A stretch of DNA of 64,000 bases, taken from the NCBI GenBank assembly GCA_017643385.1, contig JAEPNN010000003.1:124001-188000 (forward strand). Reading direction: 5' to 3'. The position numbers were made by a program, and so were the translations under genes. Shown piece after piece: positions 46,062-56,094 of this stretch. The notes under the pieces were generated by a model, which was given only the letters and a program-made list of their open reading frames with translations, did no database searches and was not told where the DNA came from. Origin of the DNA: Dinoroseobacter sp. Lineage in GTDB: Bacteria; Pseudomonadota; Alphaproteobacteria; Rhodobacterales; Rhodobacteraceae. The stretch's first letter is position 1. Every line of letters starts with the position of its first letter.

Positions 46062-48083
46062 TTACTCCGCTGCAATCGGCGCCTCAGCGCGCGCTTTGGC
46101 GTTTGCGCTCAACTCGGCCATCAGCGCGCTCGCGCGTGCAATTGGGTTTGTCAGGTAAAAATTCTGAACCGCATTCACAAAAGCCGCGTCGCCTAACTCA
46201 CCGGACGTCGGAATGTCCCACGCGTTTTCAGGCACGTCGTCGATCGCTTCCAGATGTGGAACCTCTGCCACTAAGGCCTGACGCAGGGCCGCAAGCGTGT
46301 CGTAAGGCAGCGCTTTGCCCATTTCGCCCGAGAGCGCCCGCAAGATAGCCCAGTTTTCCTTGGCTTCCCCGGGTGCAAAACCTGCACGCAGTGCAAGCTG
46401 AGGGCGACCTTCAGTATTCACGAAGAGACCCTGCTCTTCGGTATAGGCAGCACCCGGCAGAATAATGTCGGCACGATGCGCGCCCCGATCACCATGGCTG
46501 CCCTGATAGATGACGGTCGGACCCAAAGGAATGTCGCCTTCGTCCACACCCAGCGCATAAACAACATCTGCACCGTCAAGCGCAGCGGTAATCCCGCCAT
46601 CTGTCACAGCACCAATATCCATCGCGCCAACGCGACCTGCTGCTGCGTGCAAAACCATAAAGGTGGACTTTGTGGCTTCTGCCAGTTTCATCGCCTCGGC
46701 CAGAACAGCGTCGCCGTCCTCACGCATCAGGGCGCCCTGCCCCACAATGACAACAGACGGCTTTTCGTGAACCCCAGAATGGTCCTTGCCGACATGTTCG
46801 CGGATCGTCGCAGGACCGGTGCCCAAGTGATGGGCAGGATAGGTCAGATCAACATTCTCGCCGATGATCCCGATCTGCGCGCCAGCACTCCAGGCCTTAC
46901 GGATACGCGCGTTCAGAACCGGGGCTTCTTCGCGTGGGTTACACCCGATCAGCATGATGGCTCCCGCGGTGTCGACGTCTTCGATGGTAGCCGTGCCCAC
47001 ATAGGCAGACCGATTGCCTGCGGGCAGTTTTGCGCCGTCTGTGCGGCACTCAACCGAGCCGCCAAGCCCGTCAACGATCTGTTTCAGGGCAAAGGCGGCC
47101 TCAACAGGCACGAGATCGCCCACCAGACCAGCAACTTTCGACGCGCCTTTTAGAGCCTCTGCCGCCTTGCCAAGCGCTTCCCCCCATGAGGCAGGACGCA
47201 GTTTGCCGTTTTCGCGCACATAGGGGCGGTCCAACCGCTGCCGACGCAGCCCGTCCCAGACAAAGCGCGTTTTGTCGGAAATCCATTCTTCGTTCACACC
47301 GTCATGGTTGCGCGGGAGGATGCGCATCACTTCACGGCCCTTGGTGTCGACACGAATATTGGAGCCGAGCGCATCCATCACATCGATGGTTTCGGTCTTG
47401 GTGAGTTCCCAGGGACGCGCGGTAAATGCATAAGGTTTCGACACCAGCGCCCCAACAGGACACAGGTCAATAATGTTGCCCTGCATGTTGGATTCGAGTG
47501 TCTGGCCCAGATAGCTGGTGATCTCGGCGTCTTCACCCCGACCGGTCTGGCCCATCTGGTGGATGCCGGCGACTTCGGTCGTGAAACGTACGCAGCGGGT
47601 GCAGGAGATGCAGCGCGTCATATGAGTTTCGACCAGCGGCCCGAGATCGAGGTCTTCGCTTGCACGCTTCGGCTCGCGATAGCGCGAGAAATCTACGCCA
47701 TACGCCATGGCCTGGTCCTGCAGGTCACACTCACCGCCCTGATCGCAGATTGGGCAATCAAGCGGGTGGTTGATCAGCAGGAATTCCATCACGCCTTCGC
47801 GGGCCTTCTTGACCATGGGCGAATTTGTTTTGACCACTGGTGGCTGGCCTTCAGGTCCCGGACGCAGATCCCGCACCTGCATCGCGCAAGACGCCGCGGG
47901 CTTTGGTGGACCGCCAACGACCTCGACAAGGCACATCCGGCAGTTTCCCGCGATCGACAAGCGTTCATGGTAGCAAAAACGCGGCACTTCGATGCCGGCT
48001 TGCTCACATGCCTGGATCAAGGTCATCGCCGGATCACATTCGATCTCGTTGTCGTCGATAATGATTTTGCGAAGGTCACTCAT
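46062..48083 (-). CDS. nuoG: NADH-quinone oxidoreductase subunit G
   Basis: NuoG holds several FeS clusters of the electron-input arm. The 673-aa protein has the N-terminal 2Fe-2S Cys set ([15 protein letters not shown]), the cysteine run [14 protein letters not shown], the C-x2-C-x2-C in CISCTRC, and a molybdopterin-oxidoreductase-like C-terminal domain without the cofactor. It is preceded by 164 bp and an unrelated gene pair rather than nuoF, as the operon has an insertion here. Confidence 0.96.
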   Translation of the reverse strand: MSDLRKIIIDDNEIECDPAMTLIQACEQAGIEVPRFCYHERLSIAGNCRMCLVEVVGGPPKPAASCAMQVRDLRPGPEGQPPVVKTNSPMVKKAREGVMEFLLINHPLDCPICDQGGECDLQDQAMAYGVDFSRYREPKRASEDLDLGPLVETHMTRCISCTRCVRFTTEVAGIHQMGQTGRGEDAEITSYLGQTLESNMQGNIIDLCPVGALVSKPYAFTARPWELTKTETIDVMDALGSNIRVDTKGREVMRILPRNHDGVNEEWISDKTRFVWDGLRRQRLDRPYVRENGKLRPASWGEALGKAAEALKGASKVAGLVGDLVPVEAAFALKQIVDGLGGSVECRTDGAKLPAGNRSAYVGTATIEDVDTAGAIMLIGCNPREEAPVLNARIRKAWSAGAQIGIIGENVDLTYPAHHLGTGPATIREHVGKDHSGVHEKPSVVIVGQGALMREDGDAVLAEAMKLAEATKSTFMVLHAAAGRVGAMDIGAVTDGGITAALDGADVVYALGVDEGDIPLGPTVIYQGSHGDRGAHRADIILPGAAYTEEQGLFVNTEGRPQLALRAGFAPGEAKENWAILRALSGEMGKALPYDTLAALRQALVAEVPHLEAIDDVPENAWDIPTSGELGDAAFVNAVQNFYLTNPIARASALMAELSANAKARAEAPIAAE

Positions 48084-48247
48084 GTGGCGTCTCTCTCAAA
48101 AGGGCGCACGCAGCTGCGCAGGGCCTCGTCCCGGTGCGGTTGCATACCGTGATAGACGATGAGACGCGAGGGTAAATGCGGCGCTGCGTCCCAATTCTTA
48201 TGGGTTTACAGACCGCATTTTCCAAACGGCGTTCACGCGCCGCTGAA

Positions 48248-48655
48248 TCAGCGTTTGCGAACCATCAAGGGCACCGGTGTTCGCTTGTCCAATTCGGCCA
48301 TTCCAACACGACACCAATCTGATTCTTGCGGGTCTTCGGGGAGCCCTTGAGACCTCAAATATGCCATCGCCTGCACCTGTACCCGTTCTTGTTCGACCGG
48401 GTCATCAACATAGGCCGTGGCTTCATCGAGACTAAATCCCAAAGACTGCGCTCGGGTCACAAGACTTAGCAGGAAGACCTTCCCACGTACTGTGCGTTCT
48501 TCAATCTGCGAACAATTTTCTCGCAGGAAATCCGCGACCGCATAGGACAAAACACCATTTGCGATTTCGGGATCCTCCCGAAGCGGCTGGAAATCAGTTG
48601 CCGTAGCCGGGCTAGCAGCCAGAACCGCACCGAAAGCCAAAATAGATATACGCAT
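48248..48655 (-). CDS. DUF5333 domain protein (first of two)
   Basis: A 135-residue secreted protein with a signal peptide (MRISILAFGAVLAASPATA), of the DUF5333 family found in Rhodobacterales. ATG 48655 has GGAG eight bases upstream; the frame is open to 48721 but adds implausible residues. The mature part has two Cys (REN-CSQI and DW-CRVG), probably a disulphide. It is paralogous to the next gene at 48772: both have LRxxPxxxxD-type starts, a central Cys, and a final Cys before a VALAEL/VGMAEL turn. It lies 164 bp before nuoG. Confidence 0.85.
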   Translation of the reverse strand: MRISILAFGAVLAASPATATDFQPLREDPEIANGVLSYAVADFLRENCSQIEERTVRGKVFLLSLVTRAQSLGFSLDEATAYVDDPVEQERVQVQAMAYLRSQGLPEDPQESDWCRVGMAELDKRTPVPLMVRKR

Positions 48656-48771
48656 ATGAATCGCTCCAAAAAAAAGACGCTCAGGGCGTCCAAGATGCCG
48701 CAAAATAGGGGCATCAGCCAACTGCTAGGCAATAGCCAACCCGTGTTATCGGCGATCCCTCGCCAAACTGG

Positions 48772-49173
48772 CTACTCGACCCCCGCGTTGAGGTAACGCC
48801 CAACAAGGGACCCTTCTTCTAATTCCGCAAGCGCGACCGCGCATACCTGCGCTTCGTCGGGCGAGGCAAGGTTTGGGTGTTTTTCAAGAAACGTCTCTTG
48901 CAGGGTTCGTAAAGCAGGTGCGGGATCGATCATTTGCGCGAAAGGCTGGTCCCGGTCAAAGCCGTCAGATTCAAGCTTCTCTTGGAGCTCATTTGTCGCG
49001 GCACCTGCCGCCAACAGATCCATCCCCATGGTCGAGCATGATGTGGCCAGTGCTTCCGCCATCGTCAACGCAAACAGCGTGTCGACATAATAGTCCGGTG
49101 CAGGACGCAGGTCCTCAGCCAAGGCTGATCCAGTCATAAGCGACAGCGCGACAGATAAGGTCAAATGTTTCAT
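48772..49173 (-). CDS. DUF5333 domain protein (second of two)
   Basis: A 133-residue secreted protein with signal peptide MKHLTLSVALSLMTGSALA, of the DUF5333 family and paralogous to the gene at 48248. The mature protein has Cys in TSCSTM and QVCAVALAELEEG, at positions matching its neighbour. The two genes probably arose by tandem duplication but have diverged well beyond recent-copy similarity. Periplasmic location is inferred. Function unknown. Confidence 0.85.
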   Translation of the reverse strand: MKHLTLSVALSLMTGSALAEDLRPAPDYYVDTLFALTMAEALATSCSTMGMDLLAAGAATNELQEKLESDGFDRDQPFAQMIDPAPALRTLQETFLEKHPNLASPDEAQVCAVALAELEEGSLVGRYLNAGVE

Positions 49174-49280
49174 AGCATCAGCACTCCCCTATCAACATCA
49201 GAGTGTCAAAGCATAATGCGCGTTTTCACGAGACCTATTGTGCGCTGATCCGTCCGGAAACGGCTTTTGGAGATGGCCGG

Positions 49281-49703
49281 TCAGGCAACGCCAGAGAAAG
49301 CACCCAGGATCGAGAAGAGTGCCAATCCAAGCATGCATAGCCATCCGACGATATAACTGGCAGAGCGCGCATTCTGGTTTTCTGTGAACATATGGATCAG
49401 AGCCGTCGCGATCCGGGAGACCAGAAACACCGAAGCCAGCAGGTTGACCCAAAACGGGTTCGCCCCAATCAGGATTGCGGCGAGTGTCACCGCAAGAAAC
49501 GGCCCCGTCGTTTCCACTGCGTTTGCATAAGCGCGGAAGCGGCGATACCCGGGATCTGAATACTCACGTTTCGGCAGACCACTCGTGGTGCGGTTGTCTG
49601 AATTCAGGCGAGAGGTCGACAGAAGCGATAGAACCATCATCAACAGTCCCCACCCCGCCAAAGCTGCAATCGCATGGCCGTAGTTGGCAAATTGTGCACT
49701 CAT
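49281..49703 (-). CDS. MAPEG family membrane protein
   Basis: A 140-residue protein with four hydrophobic segments and the MAPEG pattern (ENxxE-like region, here RFRAYANAVETTGPFLAVTLAAIL with NAVE). MAPEG proteins are glutathione- or eicosanoid-related membrane enzymes in eukaryotes; bacterial ones are mostly uncharacterised. I chose ATG 49703 with GGAG upstream, rather than TTG 49706. It lies 107 bp upstream of the DUF5333 pair and 143 bp after the DUF3291 gene, looser spacing than the rest of nuo. Confidence 0.88.
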   Translation of the reverse strand: MSAQFANYGHAIAALAGWGLLMMVLSLLSTSRLNSDNRTTSGLPKREYSDPGYRRFRAYANAVETTGPFLAVTLAAILIGANPFWVNLLASVFLVSRIATALIHMFTENQNARSASYIVGWLCMLGLALFSILGAFSGVA

Positions 49704-49846
49704 CAAATGGTCTCCTTCACAACGTGTTCTGAGCTGGGAACTTAAGGGGGTGTCGTCAGTGCTGCGTCATGCCTGAGATCTGACCATTTGGATCAAGTCT
49801 AACGCACATCGCGACGTCTGTGTCTGTTATATCAGGTTGAGGGATT

Positions 49847-50299
49847 TTACTGATGGTCCAAAGCGTAGGCCCAGTCAAAGGCGAAATCAGTCGCGCCATG
49901 CAAACGGAGATGTTCCAAACGTTCCAACGCTTCTTCGAGACTTGGTTGGTGCCCCGACTCAACCCACCACATGACAAAGTGTTTATCCCCAAGTGCAGAG
50001 AACCATTCACTGCGCCGGGTCAGGAAGCGATTGTGGATGGTTTCAAATACGAACGTCTTCAGGCTTGCCAGATCCTTCCAGACCGTCAGGTTAGCCACAA
50101 ACTGCGGATCGTCCCCGATTGCATTTTCCGTATTGCCAGCGCCTGGCTCACCAGACCCTTCCATCATCCAGACAAACCCCGGCATGCGTTTGCCCAGCCC
50201 ATTGACACGGTCAAGGTTGTCCATGAATTCTGCAACTCGAGGGTCGTCGGTCGGCGCAACAAGGCGTCCGACATTCAGTTCGGCAAGATGTTTCTTCAT
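49847..50299 (-). CDS. DUF3291 domain protein in the nuo operon
   Basis: A 150-residue protein of the DUF3291 group, related to dimeric alpha-beta barrel (ABM-like) proteins. Motifs seen: HLAELNVGRLVAPTDDPRVAEFMDNLDRVN, SGEPGAGNTEN, LTVWKDLASLKTFVFETIHNRFL and FVMWWVESGHQPSLEEA. These resemble monooxygenase-like/YciI folds but catalytic function is unknown. It is 16 bp after nuoF, so is translated with it. Cytoplasmic, no signal. Confidence 0.88.
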   Translation of the reverse strand: MKKHLAELNVGRLVAPTDDPRVAEFMDNLDRVNGLGKRMPGFVWMMEGSGEPGAGNTENAIGDDPQFVANLTVWKDLASLKTFVFETIHNRFLTRRSEWFSALGDKHFVMWWVESGHQPSLEEALERLEHLRLHGATDFAFDWAYALDHQ

Positions 50300-50315
50300 T
50301 GGTGCTTTTACTGGC

Positions 50316-51611
50316 TTATTCCGCAGCTACCGCACTAACGCGCCCGGTTCGCTTGGCCTTGATGCGGTCCTCGATCTCGTCACGGAAGTGGCGCACAAGG
50401 CCCTGAATTGGCCAAGCCGCTGCATCGCCCAAGGCGCAGATTGTATGGCCTTCGACCTGCTTTGTCACATCAAGCAACATGTCGATCTCTTCGACCTCGG
50501 CTTCGCCGGTCACCAAACGTTCCATAACCCGCATCATCCAGCCCGTGCCTTCACGACACGGTGTGCACTGGCCGCAGCTTTCATGCTTATAGAACTTCGA
50601 AAGGCGCCAGATTGCTTTGATAATATCGGTGGACTGATCCATCACGATGACCGCTGCGGTTCCCAGACCCGACCGCTGCTCCCGCAGCCAGTCAAAATCC
50701 ATAATCGCATCTTTCATCACATCGCGTGGCAGACACGGCACCGAGGAGCCTCCGGGGATAACCGCCTTCAGATTGGTCCAACCGCCGCGAATGCCACCGC
50801 AGTGGCGGTCGATCAGCTCCTCAAAACCGATGCTCATGGCCTCTTCGACCACGCATGGGTTGTTTACGTGTCCTGAAATCGCAAAGAGCTTGGTGCCGGT
50901 GTTGTTCGGGCGTCCAAAGCCTGCGAACCAGTCACCGCCGCGGCGCAGGATCGTCGGAACAACCGCAATCGATTCCACGTTATTTACCGTGGTCGGGCAA
51001 CCATACAGACCCGCGCCCGCCGGGAATGGTGGCTTCATGCGCGGCATGCCTTTGCGCCCCTCAAGGCTTTCCAACAGCGCCGTTTCCTCACCACAGATAT
51101 AGGCCCCTGCCCCGTGATGAAGGTAAATATCGAAATCCCAGCCCGATTTGCAGGCGTTCTTCCCAACCAGGCCGGCGGCATAAGCCTCGTCAATCGCAGC
51201 CTGAAGCGCTTCTTTTTCGCGGATATATTCACCGCGAATGTAGATGTAGCAGGCATGCGCGTTCATTGCGAAAGACGCGATCAGACAGCCTTCGATCAAT
51301 GTGTGCGGATCGTGACGCATGATCTCGCGGTCTTTACAGGTGCCGGGCTCAGATTCGTCTGCATTCACTACCAGATATGCCGGCCGCCCATCACTTTCCT
51401 TGGGCATGAAAGACCACTTCAAGCCTGTCGGAAAGCCTGCACCACCCCGACCACGCAGACCAGAGGCCTTCATGATGTCGATGATCTTGTCACGACCCAG
51501 CCCGATCAGCTCTTTGGTGCCATCCCAATGACCTCGCTTGATCGCGCCCTTCAGGCTGCGATCATGCATTCCGTAGATATTGGTGAAGATCCGATCCTGA
51601 TCTTGCAACAT
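50316..51611 (-). CDS. nuoF: NADH-quinone oxidoreductase subunit F
   Basis: NuoF binds FMN and NADH and holds cluster N3. The 431-aa protein has [15 protein letters not shown] near residue 55 (FMN/NADH binding), [37 protein letters not shown] and the N3 cysteines in [12 protein letters not shown]. Start MLQDQDRIF. Three bp separate it from the DUF5337 gene. All key residues present. Confidence 0.97.
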   Translation of the reverse strand: MLQDQDRIFTNIYGMHDRSLKGAIKRGHWDGTKELIGLGRDKIIDIMKASGLRGRGGAGFPTGLKWSFMPKESDGRPAYLVVNADESEPGTCKDREIMRHDPHTLIEGCLIASFAMNAHACYIYIRGEYIREKEALQAAIDEAYAAGLVGKNACKSGWDFDIYLHHGAGAYICGEETALLESLEGRKGMPRMKPPFPAGAGLYGCPTTVNNVESIAVVPTILRRGGDWFAGFGRPNNTGTKLFAISGHVNNPCVVEEAMSIGFEELIDRHCGGIRGGWTNLKAVIPGGSSVPCLPRDVMKDAIMDFDWLREQRSGLGTAAVIVMDQSTDIIKAIWRLSKFYKHESCGQCTPCREGTGWMMRVMERLVTGEAEVEEIDMLLDVTKQVEGHTICALGDAAAWPIQGLVRHFRDEIEDRIKAKRTGRVSAVAAE

Positions 51612-51614
51612 GCT

Positions 51615-51842
51615 TTAGTCTCCCATGGTCTGGCGGGCTCGCCAGACGCGAAAAAGTAACACCAGGGCGAAGAAAAACGCCGCAAGCGCTGCGAGATCGA
51701 TCAGGAAGACAAAACGCACCGGCAGACCCAGTTGCCCACCAAAGCTGACCGCCAAAAGCCAAGCTACCCCGGTGACTGCGATAACGATCGCGGCCAGACG
51801 GGCCTGTTTGGCTAAGGCAAGTTGGTCAGCTTTGTTGGTCAT
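51615..51842 (-). CDS. DUF5337 family small membrane protein
   Basis: A 75-residue protein with two transmembrane helices (~15-35 and 43-64) and a short polar N-terminus MTNKADQLALAKQARLA, ending RVWRARQTMGD. It matches the DUF5337 family seen in Rhodobacterales nuo operons. It is 3 bp from nuoF and 8 bp after the HhH protein, so is in the operon. A role in complex I assembly or stability is plausible but not shown. Confidence 0.82.
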   Translation of the reverse strand: MTNKADQLALAKQARLAAIVIAVTGVAWLLAVSFGGQLGLPVRFVFLIDLAALAAFFFALVLLFRVWRARQTMGD

Positions 51843-51850
51843 TGCGTATG

Positions 51851-52492
51851 TTATCCGTTCTTCCCTTCGCCTCGCTTGGAAAATTCGGTTTCGCCACCAC
51901 TGGCGAGTATCTTGGCCTGTTCGACCCAGCCATCGCGATCAATCCGTCCTTTGAAGGACAGCTTGTCGTCCATGTCGGCAATCTCGGCCGGTCCCCACCC
52001 TGCGATCTGCGCGAAGCTGGTCACGCCATTCGCGTGCAACTTATCTTCCAGTTTGGGTCCGACACCTTTGAGAAGTTTCAGATCATCTGGACCACTGGTC
52101 GCAGCGGAAGCAGGTGTCTCAGAAACCTTGGGCGTTGGTGCTGGCGCAGCTGGTTCAGGTGTTGGCTCCGAGGCGGCTACCGCTTGAGAAGGAGAAGCCG
52201 CAGCAGGTTTGGTTGCAGTAGGGATCGACGCGCCAGTTGCGCGGGCTTTTGCCTCTGCCATCTCTGTCTCGACGCGCGCTCTGGCTTCTTCTGGCGTCTC
52301 GCGCGAACCATTGCAGATCATGGTGATTAACAAGGCCGACAAAACAGCCCAGACCACCGCTGCTGCGAACAGCGCCTGCATAACGGACCAGCCGCCAACC
52401 ATTATAAGCGCAGCCATCGCCGCAAAGCCCGCAAGCGAGGCAACCACTAGACATACAAGCGTACAAAAGAACTTATCTGAGGTTTTGTTCAT
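51851..52492 (-). CDS. Membrane-anchored helix-hairpin-helix protein in the nuo operon
   Basis: A 213-residue protein: two N-terminal transmembrane helices (~10-32 and 36-58), an Ala/Pro/Thr-rich linker, and a C-terminal helix-hairpin-helix domain at residues 136-208 ([21 protein letters not shown]). That domain is nearly the same as the C-terminal extension of NuoE: by hand, 62 of 73 residues are identical. It sits 25 bp from nuoE and 8 bp before the DUF5337 gene. It probably tethers something to the membrane beside complex I; DNA or protein binding is open. Confidence 0.85.
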   Translation of the reverse strand: MNKTSDKFFCTLVCLVVASLAGFAAMAALIMVGGWSVMQALFAAAVVWAVLSALLITMICNGSRETPEEARARVETEMAEAKARATGASIPTATKPAAASPSQAVAASEPTPEPAAPAPTPKVSETPASAATSGPDDLKLLKGVGPKLEDKLHANGVTSFAQIAGWGPAEIADMDDKLSFKGRIDRDGWVEQAKILASGGETEFSKRGEGKNG

Positions 52493-52517
52493 ACCGATAT
52501 CCCTCGTTTTCCCATTC

Positions 52518-53543
52518 TTAGGTTTCGTAGATATCTGCCTTCTTAGCGCGCTTTGAGAATTCTGTCTCGCCCCCTTCGGCGAGCGACTTCGCTTGCTCTA
52601 CCCAGCCGTCGCGTTCGATGCGGCCTTTAAAAGATAATTTGTCGTCCATATCGGCAATATCTTCGGGTCCCCACGCCGCAACCTGGGCAAAGCTCGTGAC
52701 GCCCAGCCCATGCAATTTTTCTTCAAGCTTGGGGCCAACGCCTTTCAAAAGCTTCAGGTCATCCTGACCGCTATCGGTGGCGGGTGCTTCCGCAACAGGT
52801 TTTGATTTTGCGGCCGCTTTAGGGGCTTTCACCTCAACGCCACGCCACGGCGTCAACAAAGGCACCTCAGTGCCATCAATGCGTTTCACCGTGTCACCCA
52901 GTTCCACGGCAAGACCAACGCTCGCGTTATTGGGATCGTCAGGCTTTGCGTAGGCGGTCAGTGAAGTCAGGCCACTCAGAGGTTCCGCAGCATAGCGCCC
53001 GTTCTGTGGGCCGGGCTTTGGCACAGTGCCAGCGGCCAGTTTGTCGAGAATAGCAACAAAGTTTTCAGCCGTGAGGTCTTCATAGTAATCTTTGCCAATC
53101 TGCGCCATCGGAGCGTTCGCACAGGCCCCCAGGCATTCAACTTCTTCCCACGAAAACTTACCATCTTCGCTTAGCATGAACGGTTTGGCGGCGATCTTTT
53201 CTTGGCAAACGGCCACAAGGTCTTCTGCACCACAGATCATGCAGGTCGTCGTTCCGCAAATTTGGATATGCGCAACATTTCCAACAGGATGGAGCTGGAA
53301 CATAAAGTAGAAAGTCGCCACTTCGAGCGCACGAATATAGGCAAGGTCCAGCATTCGGGCCACTTCCTCGATTGCCGGACGGCTTAGCCAGCCTTCCTGT
53401 TCCTGCGCGCGCCACAAAAGCGGGATGATCGCGCTGGCCTGACGACCCTCAGGATACTTGCTGATCTGTCCTTCTGCCCATGCGAGGTTCGCGGGCGTGA
53501 AAGCAAAGCTCTCTGGCTGGTTCGGGGCAAGGCGGCGGAGCAT
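52518..53543 (-). CDS. nuoE: NADH-quinone oxidoreductase subunit E with C-terminal HhH extension
   Basis: NuoE carries the N1a [2Fe-2S] cluster of the electron-input arm. Residues 1-~165 are the thioredoxin-like NuoE fold with Cys in CGTTTCMIC and [11 protein letters not shown]. The 341-aa protein is about twice the usual ~165-175 aa. The extra part is a Pro/Ala-rich linker, then a helix-hairpin-helix domain (residues 260-332), the same domain as the neighbour at 51851. Such extended NuoE proteins are known in Rhodobacterales. It adjoins the hypothetical gene with zero gap. Confidence 0.95.
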   Translation of the reverse strand: MLRRLAPNQPESFAFTPANLAWAEGQISKYPEGRQASAIIPLLWRAQEQEGWLSRPAIEEVARMLDLAYIRALEVATFYFMFQLHPVGNVAHIQICGTTTCMICGAEDLVAVCQEKIAAKPFMLSEDGKFSWEEVECLGACANAPMAQIGKDYYEDLTAENFVAILDKLAAGTVPKPGPQNGRYAAEPLSGLTSLTAYAKPDDPNNASVGLAVELGDTVKRIDGTEVPLLTPWRGVEVKAPKAAAKSKPVAEAPATDSGQDDLKLLKGVGPKLEEKLHGLGVTSFAQVAAWGPEDIADMDDKLSFKGRIERDGWVEQAKSLAEGGETEFSKRAKKADIYET

Positions 53544-53987
53544 CTAGGATTCCTCTGCTGGACAAGTCAGCGAAAATTGATTGTTCGTATCAGCTTCTGC
53601 AATCGAAATTAGTTCGGATCTGTTCCGTCTCATTACGTGATTAAACAATGATCCACAAAACTCTGCATAAGCGCTGGAAACTTGAAAGGAGCCGGCCCGA
53701 ATGCTTTCGAGCATCTCCTCAATTGGCAAAGGCCCGTCAACGGAGTCATCGCCCAAAAACAAACCAAACTCACCGACCAAATAATACCAATTGTCTACTC
53801 GGTTAGTCAGAAAACACTCTGAACTTCCCCCAGTGCTGCCGTCGCCTTCAGCTTCAAGCACCGACGCACTAAAGTTGCATACCAGTGACCTTTCAACTTG
53901 CGGATGTGGACCTGCGATCCACGCACGCAAAACCAGCGCGCCCAAGAGAATCGCAACGACTACCAGCGATCGCTTGGCAATTTTCAC
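53544..53987 (-). CDS. Hypothetical membrane-anchored protein between nuoD and nuoE
   Basis: A 147-residue protein with an N-terminal transmembrane or signal-anchor segment ([20 protein letters not shown]) and a mostly extracytoplasmic domain with four Cys (SLVCNFS, SSECFL, AEFCGS and LTCPAEE) that could form two disulphides. GTG 53987 follows a GAGGTGG site and overlaps the nuoD stop (GTGA). The longer frame to 54062 is inside nuoD. Embedded in nuo expression; no family recognised. Confidence 0.75.
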   Translation of the reverse strand: MKIAKRSLVVVAILLGALVLRAWIAGPHPQVERSLVCNFSASVLEAEGDGSTGGSSECFLTNRVDNWYYLVGEFGLFLGDDSVDGPLPIEEMLESIRAGSFQVSSAYAEFCGSLFNHVMRRNRSELISIAEADTNNQFSLTCPAEES

Positions 53988-55201
53988 CGATCCACCTCGC
54001 CAAACACGATATCCAAGCTCCCAAGGATCGCCGACACATCGGCCAGTTGGTAGCCTCTGCACATATAATCCATAGCTTGCAAATGGGCGAAGCCCGGAGC
54101 ACGGATTTTGGCGCGATAGGGCCGGTTCGATCCGTCCGCCACCAGATAGACACCAAACTCGCCCTTGGGAGCCTCGACGGCAGCGTAGATCTCACCCTCG
54201 GGCACGTGGAAGCCTTCGGTGTAAAGCTTGAAGTGGTGGATTAGGCTTTCCATAGAGGTTTTCATATCGCCTCGTTTCGGCGGTGTGATCTTGCCGCGCG
54301 CCATCACATCACCCTGATTTTCAGGCAGGCGAAGCTTGTCGATCGCCTGACGCATGATCTTGATGCTCTCGCGCATCTCGGCCATCCGGCACAGATAACG
54401 GTCATAGCAGTCACCGTGCTTGCCAACTGGGATCTGGAATTCAAACTCGTCATAGCATTCGTAAGGCTGCGCCCGGCGCAAATCCCAGGCCAGACCAGAT
54501 CCCCGCACCATCACGCCCGAGAAGCCCCATTTCTGGATGTCATCTTCGGTGACGTTGCCAATGTCGGCATTCCGCTGCTTGAAAATCCGGTTTTCGGTCA
54601 GAAGACCATCAATATCATCGACAACCCCAAGGAACGGATCACACCAGGCCTCGATATCATTGAGAAGCTCTGGCGGCAGGTCCTGATGCACCCCACCCGG
54701 ACGGAAATACGCCGCGTGCAGGCGTGCACCCGATGCGCGTTCGTAAAACACCATCAGCTTTTCGCGCTCTTCAAACCCCCAAAGCGGCGGGGTCAGCGCG
54801 CCAACGTCCATCGCTTGCGTGGTGATGTTCAGTAGGTGGTTCAGAATTCGGCCGATCTCGGAATAAAGCACCCGGATCAGTGACGCGCGGCGCGGCACTT
54901 CTGTTCCGGTCATCCGTTCAATCGCCAAACACCAGGCATGTTCCTGGTTCATCGTTCCGACGTAGTCGAGCCGATCGAAATACGGCAGGTTCTGCAGGTA
55001 GGTCCGCGTCTCCATCAACTTCTCGGTGCCGCGATGCAACAACCCAATATGCGGATCGCAGCGGTCAACCAATTCGCCATCCAACTCCAGAACCAGACGC
55101 AAAACGCCGTGGGCCGCAGGGTGCTGTGGCCCAAAGTTGATGTTGAAGTTGCGGATCTTCTGTTCGCCCGTCAGTGCGTCGTTGAAGCCGTTACCGTCCA
55201 T
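53984..55201 (-). CDS. nuoD: NADH-quinone oxidoreductase subunit D
   Basis: NuoD (49-kDa) contributes to the quinone-binding site of complex I. The 405-aa protein has the conserved [22 protein letters not shown] near the N-terminus (the HxxH quinone-site His), [30 protein letters not shown], and C-terminal [19 protein letters not shown]. It is followed by the GTG-start hypothetical and preceded by a sulfotransferase gene, not directly by nuoC. Confidence 0.97.
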   Translation of the reverse strand: MDGNGFNDALTGEQKIRNFNINFGPQHPAAHGVLRLVLELDGELVDRCDPHIGLLHRGTEKLMETRTYLQNLPYFDRLDYVGTMNQEHAWCLAIERMTGTEVPRRASLIRVLYSEIGRILNHLLNITTQAMDVGALTPPLWGFEEREKLMVFYERASGARLHAAYFRPGGVHQDLPPELLNDIEAWCDPFLGVVDDIDGLLTENRIFKQRNADIGNVTEDDIQKWGFSGVMVRGSGLAWDLRRAQPYECYDEFEFQIPVGKHGDCYDRYLCRMAEMRESIKIMRQAIDKLRLPENQGDVMARGKITPPKRGDMKTSMESLIHHFKLYTEGFHVPEGEIYAAVEAPKGEFGVYLVADGSNRPYRAKIRAPGFAHLQAMDYMCRGYQLADVSAILGSLDIVFGEVDR

Positions 55202-55219
55202 CTTCGTCGTCTCCGTCCC

Positions 55220-56089
55220 TTAAGAGGGCGACCAGCGCTCGGGCATCCGCCCGAACATGGTCTGAACATAATCATATTGCGGGGCCAGGCGTTCAGCGGC
55301 AATTGCGCGTCGGCCAGCATCCATCTCAATGCGCGCACTTACGTGCACACGGCGCTCCAAAGGCGCCTCCATCCCATCGATACCGATGAAACGGCACAGC
55401 GTGTCCACTGTTTCTTTTGAAAACAGTGTTTCATAAAATCCTATGAAGCGGTCGGCTTCCGGTACCACCTTTGTCAGCCTGGACAACGGTCCTGCATAAT
55501 CGCACCGTGCGCCCAAAGCCTCCTCTTTCCCTTTTGACCAACGGTCAAAGATCCGGTTCGCGCGATCTGAGATTTCGTTTTCAGACCCCCCGCCCCAGCC
55601 GGCCATCATCCGAACATTTGACCAAAGCCGGGATATCGGATCGCGCAGCAAGTATACAAATTTCGTTGCTGGATTGAGGCGATACATCATCTGCAGGCGT
55701 TCTTCGCTCAAAAGCGCATAGGCGGGTGTGATATCCCCCACGACAGGTTTGCCGGCACGGCCCTTCTTCAAGAACGAAAGATACGCACCCGGCGCTTCCT
55801 TGTCGCGCGCGAGAACACCCAACCAGCGATCAATTTCCCCAACCTCAAACCGCAGACGTTTTCGGGTTTCCTGGTCCGGCGCCTCTTTCATCTTCAACCG
55901 CAGACCCATCCGCTTCTCGCAAAGCTGGTCCATCTGCCACATCAGATTCTTCTCATCGAGCGTATCGAAGTAATGGAGCTCTTTATGAACCCACAGGTGT
56001 ACCTGCGGGTGGCGTTCCAAAAAGAACTGCAACCACGAGGTGCCCGCCTTGGTGGCACCGATCCCGAAAAGAAGGGTAACGTCCGACAT
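55220..56089 (-). CDS. Sulfotransferase family protein inserted between nuoC and nuoD
   Basis: A 289-residue PAPS-dependent sulfotransferase. The 5'-phosphosulphate loop is in IGATKAGTSWLQFFLERHPQV, and the 3'-phosphate-binding segment in FVYLLRDPISRLWSNVRM. A conserved tail region (RRVHVSARIEMDAG) is present. I took ATG 56089 (MSDVTLL); the frame is open to 56146 inside nuoC. It lies 18 bp upstream of nuoD and 5 bp after nuoC, so is expressed with complex I. Its acceptor is unknown: it could be lipid, polysaccharide or protein. Confidence 0.88.
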   Translation of the reverse strand: MSDVTLLFGIGATKAGTSWLQFFLERHPQVHLWVHKELHYFDTLDEKNLMWQMDQLCEKRMGLRLKMKEAPDQETRKRLRFEVGEIDRWLGVLARDKEAPGAYLSFLKKGRAGKPVVGDITPAYALLSEERLQMMYRLNPATKFVYLLRDPISRLWSNVRMMAGWGGGSENEISDRANRIFDRWSKGKEEALGARCDYAGPLSRLTKVVPEADRFIGFYETLFSKETVDTLCRFIGIDGMEAPLERRVHVSARIEMDAGRRAIAAERLAPQYDYVQTMFGRMPERWSPS

Positions 56090-56094
56090 CTGAA

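Noticed and set aside
48174-48220. AAATGCGG and CCGCATTT inverted repeat before nuoG
   Set aside because: 8-bp arms are separated by 31 bases with no T-run, so no convincing terminator or operator.
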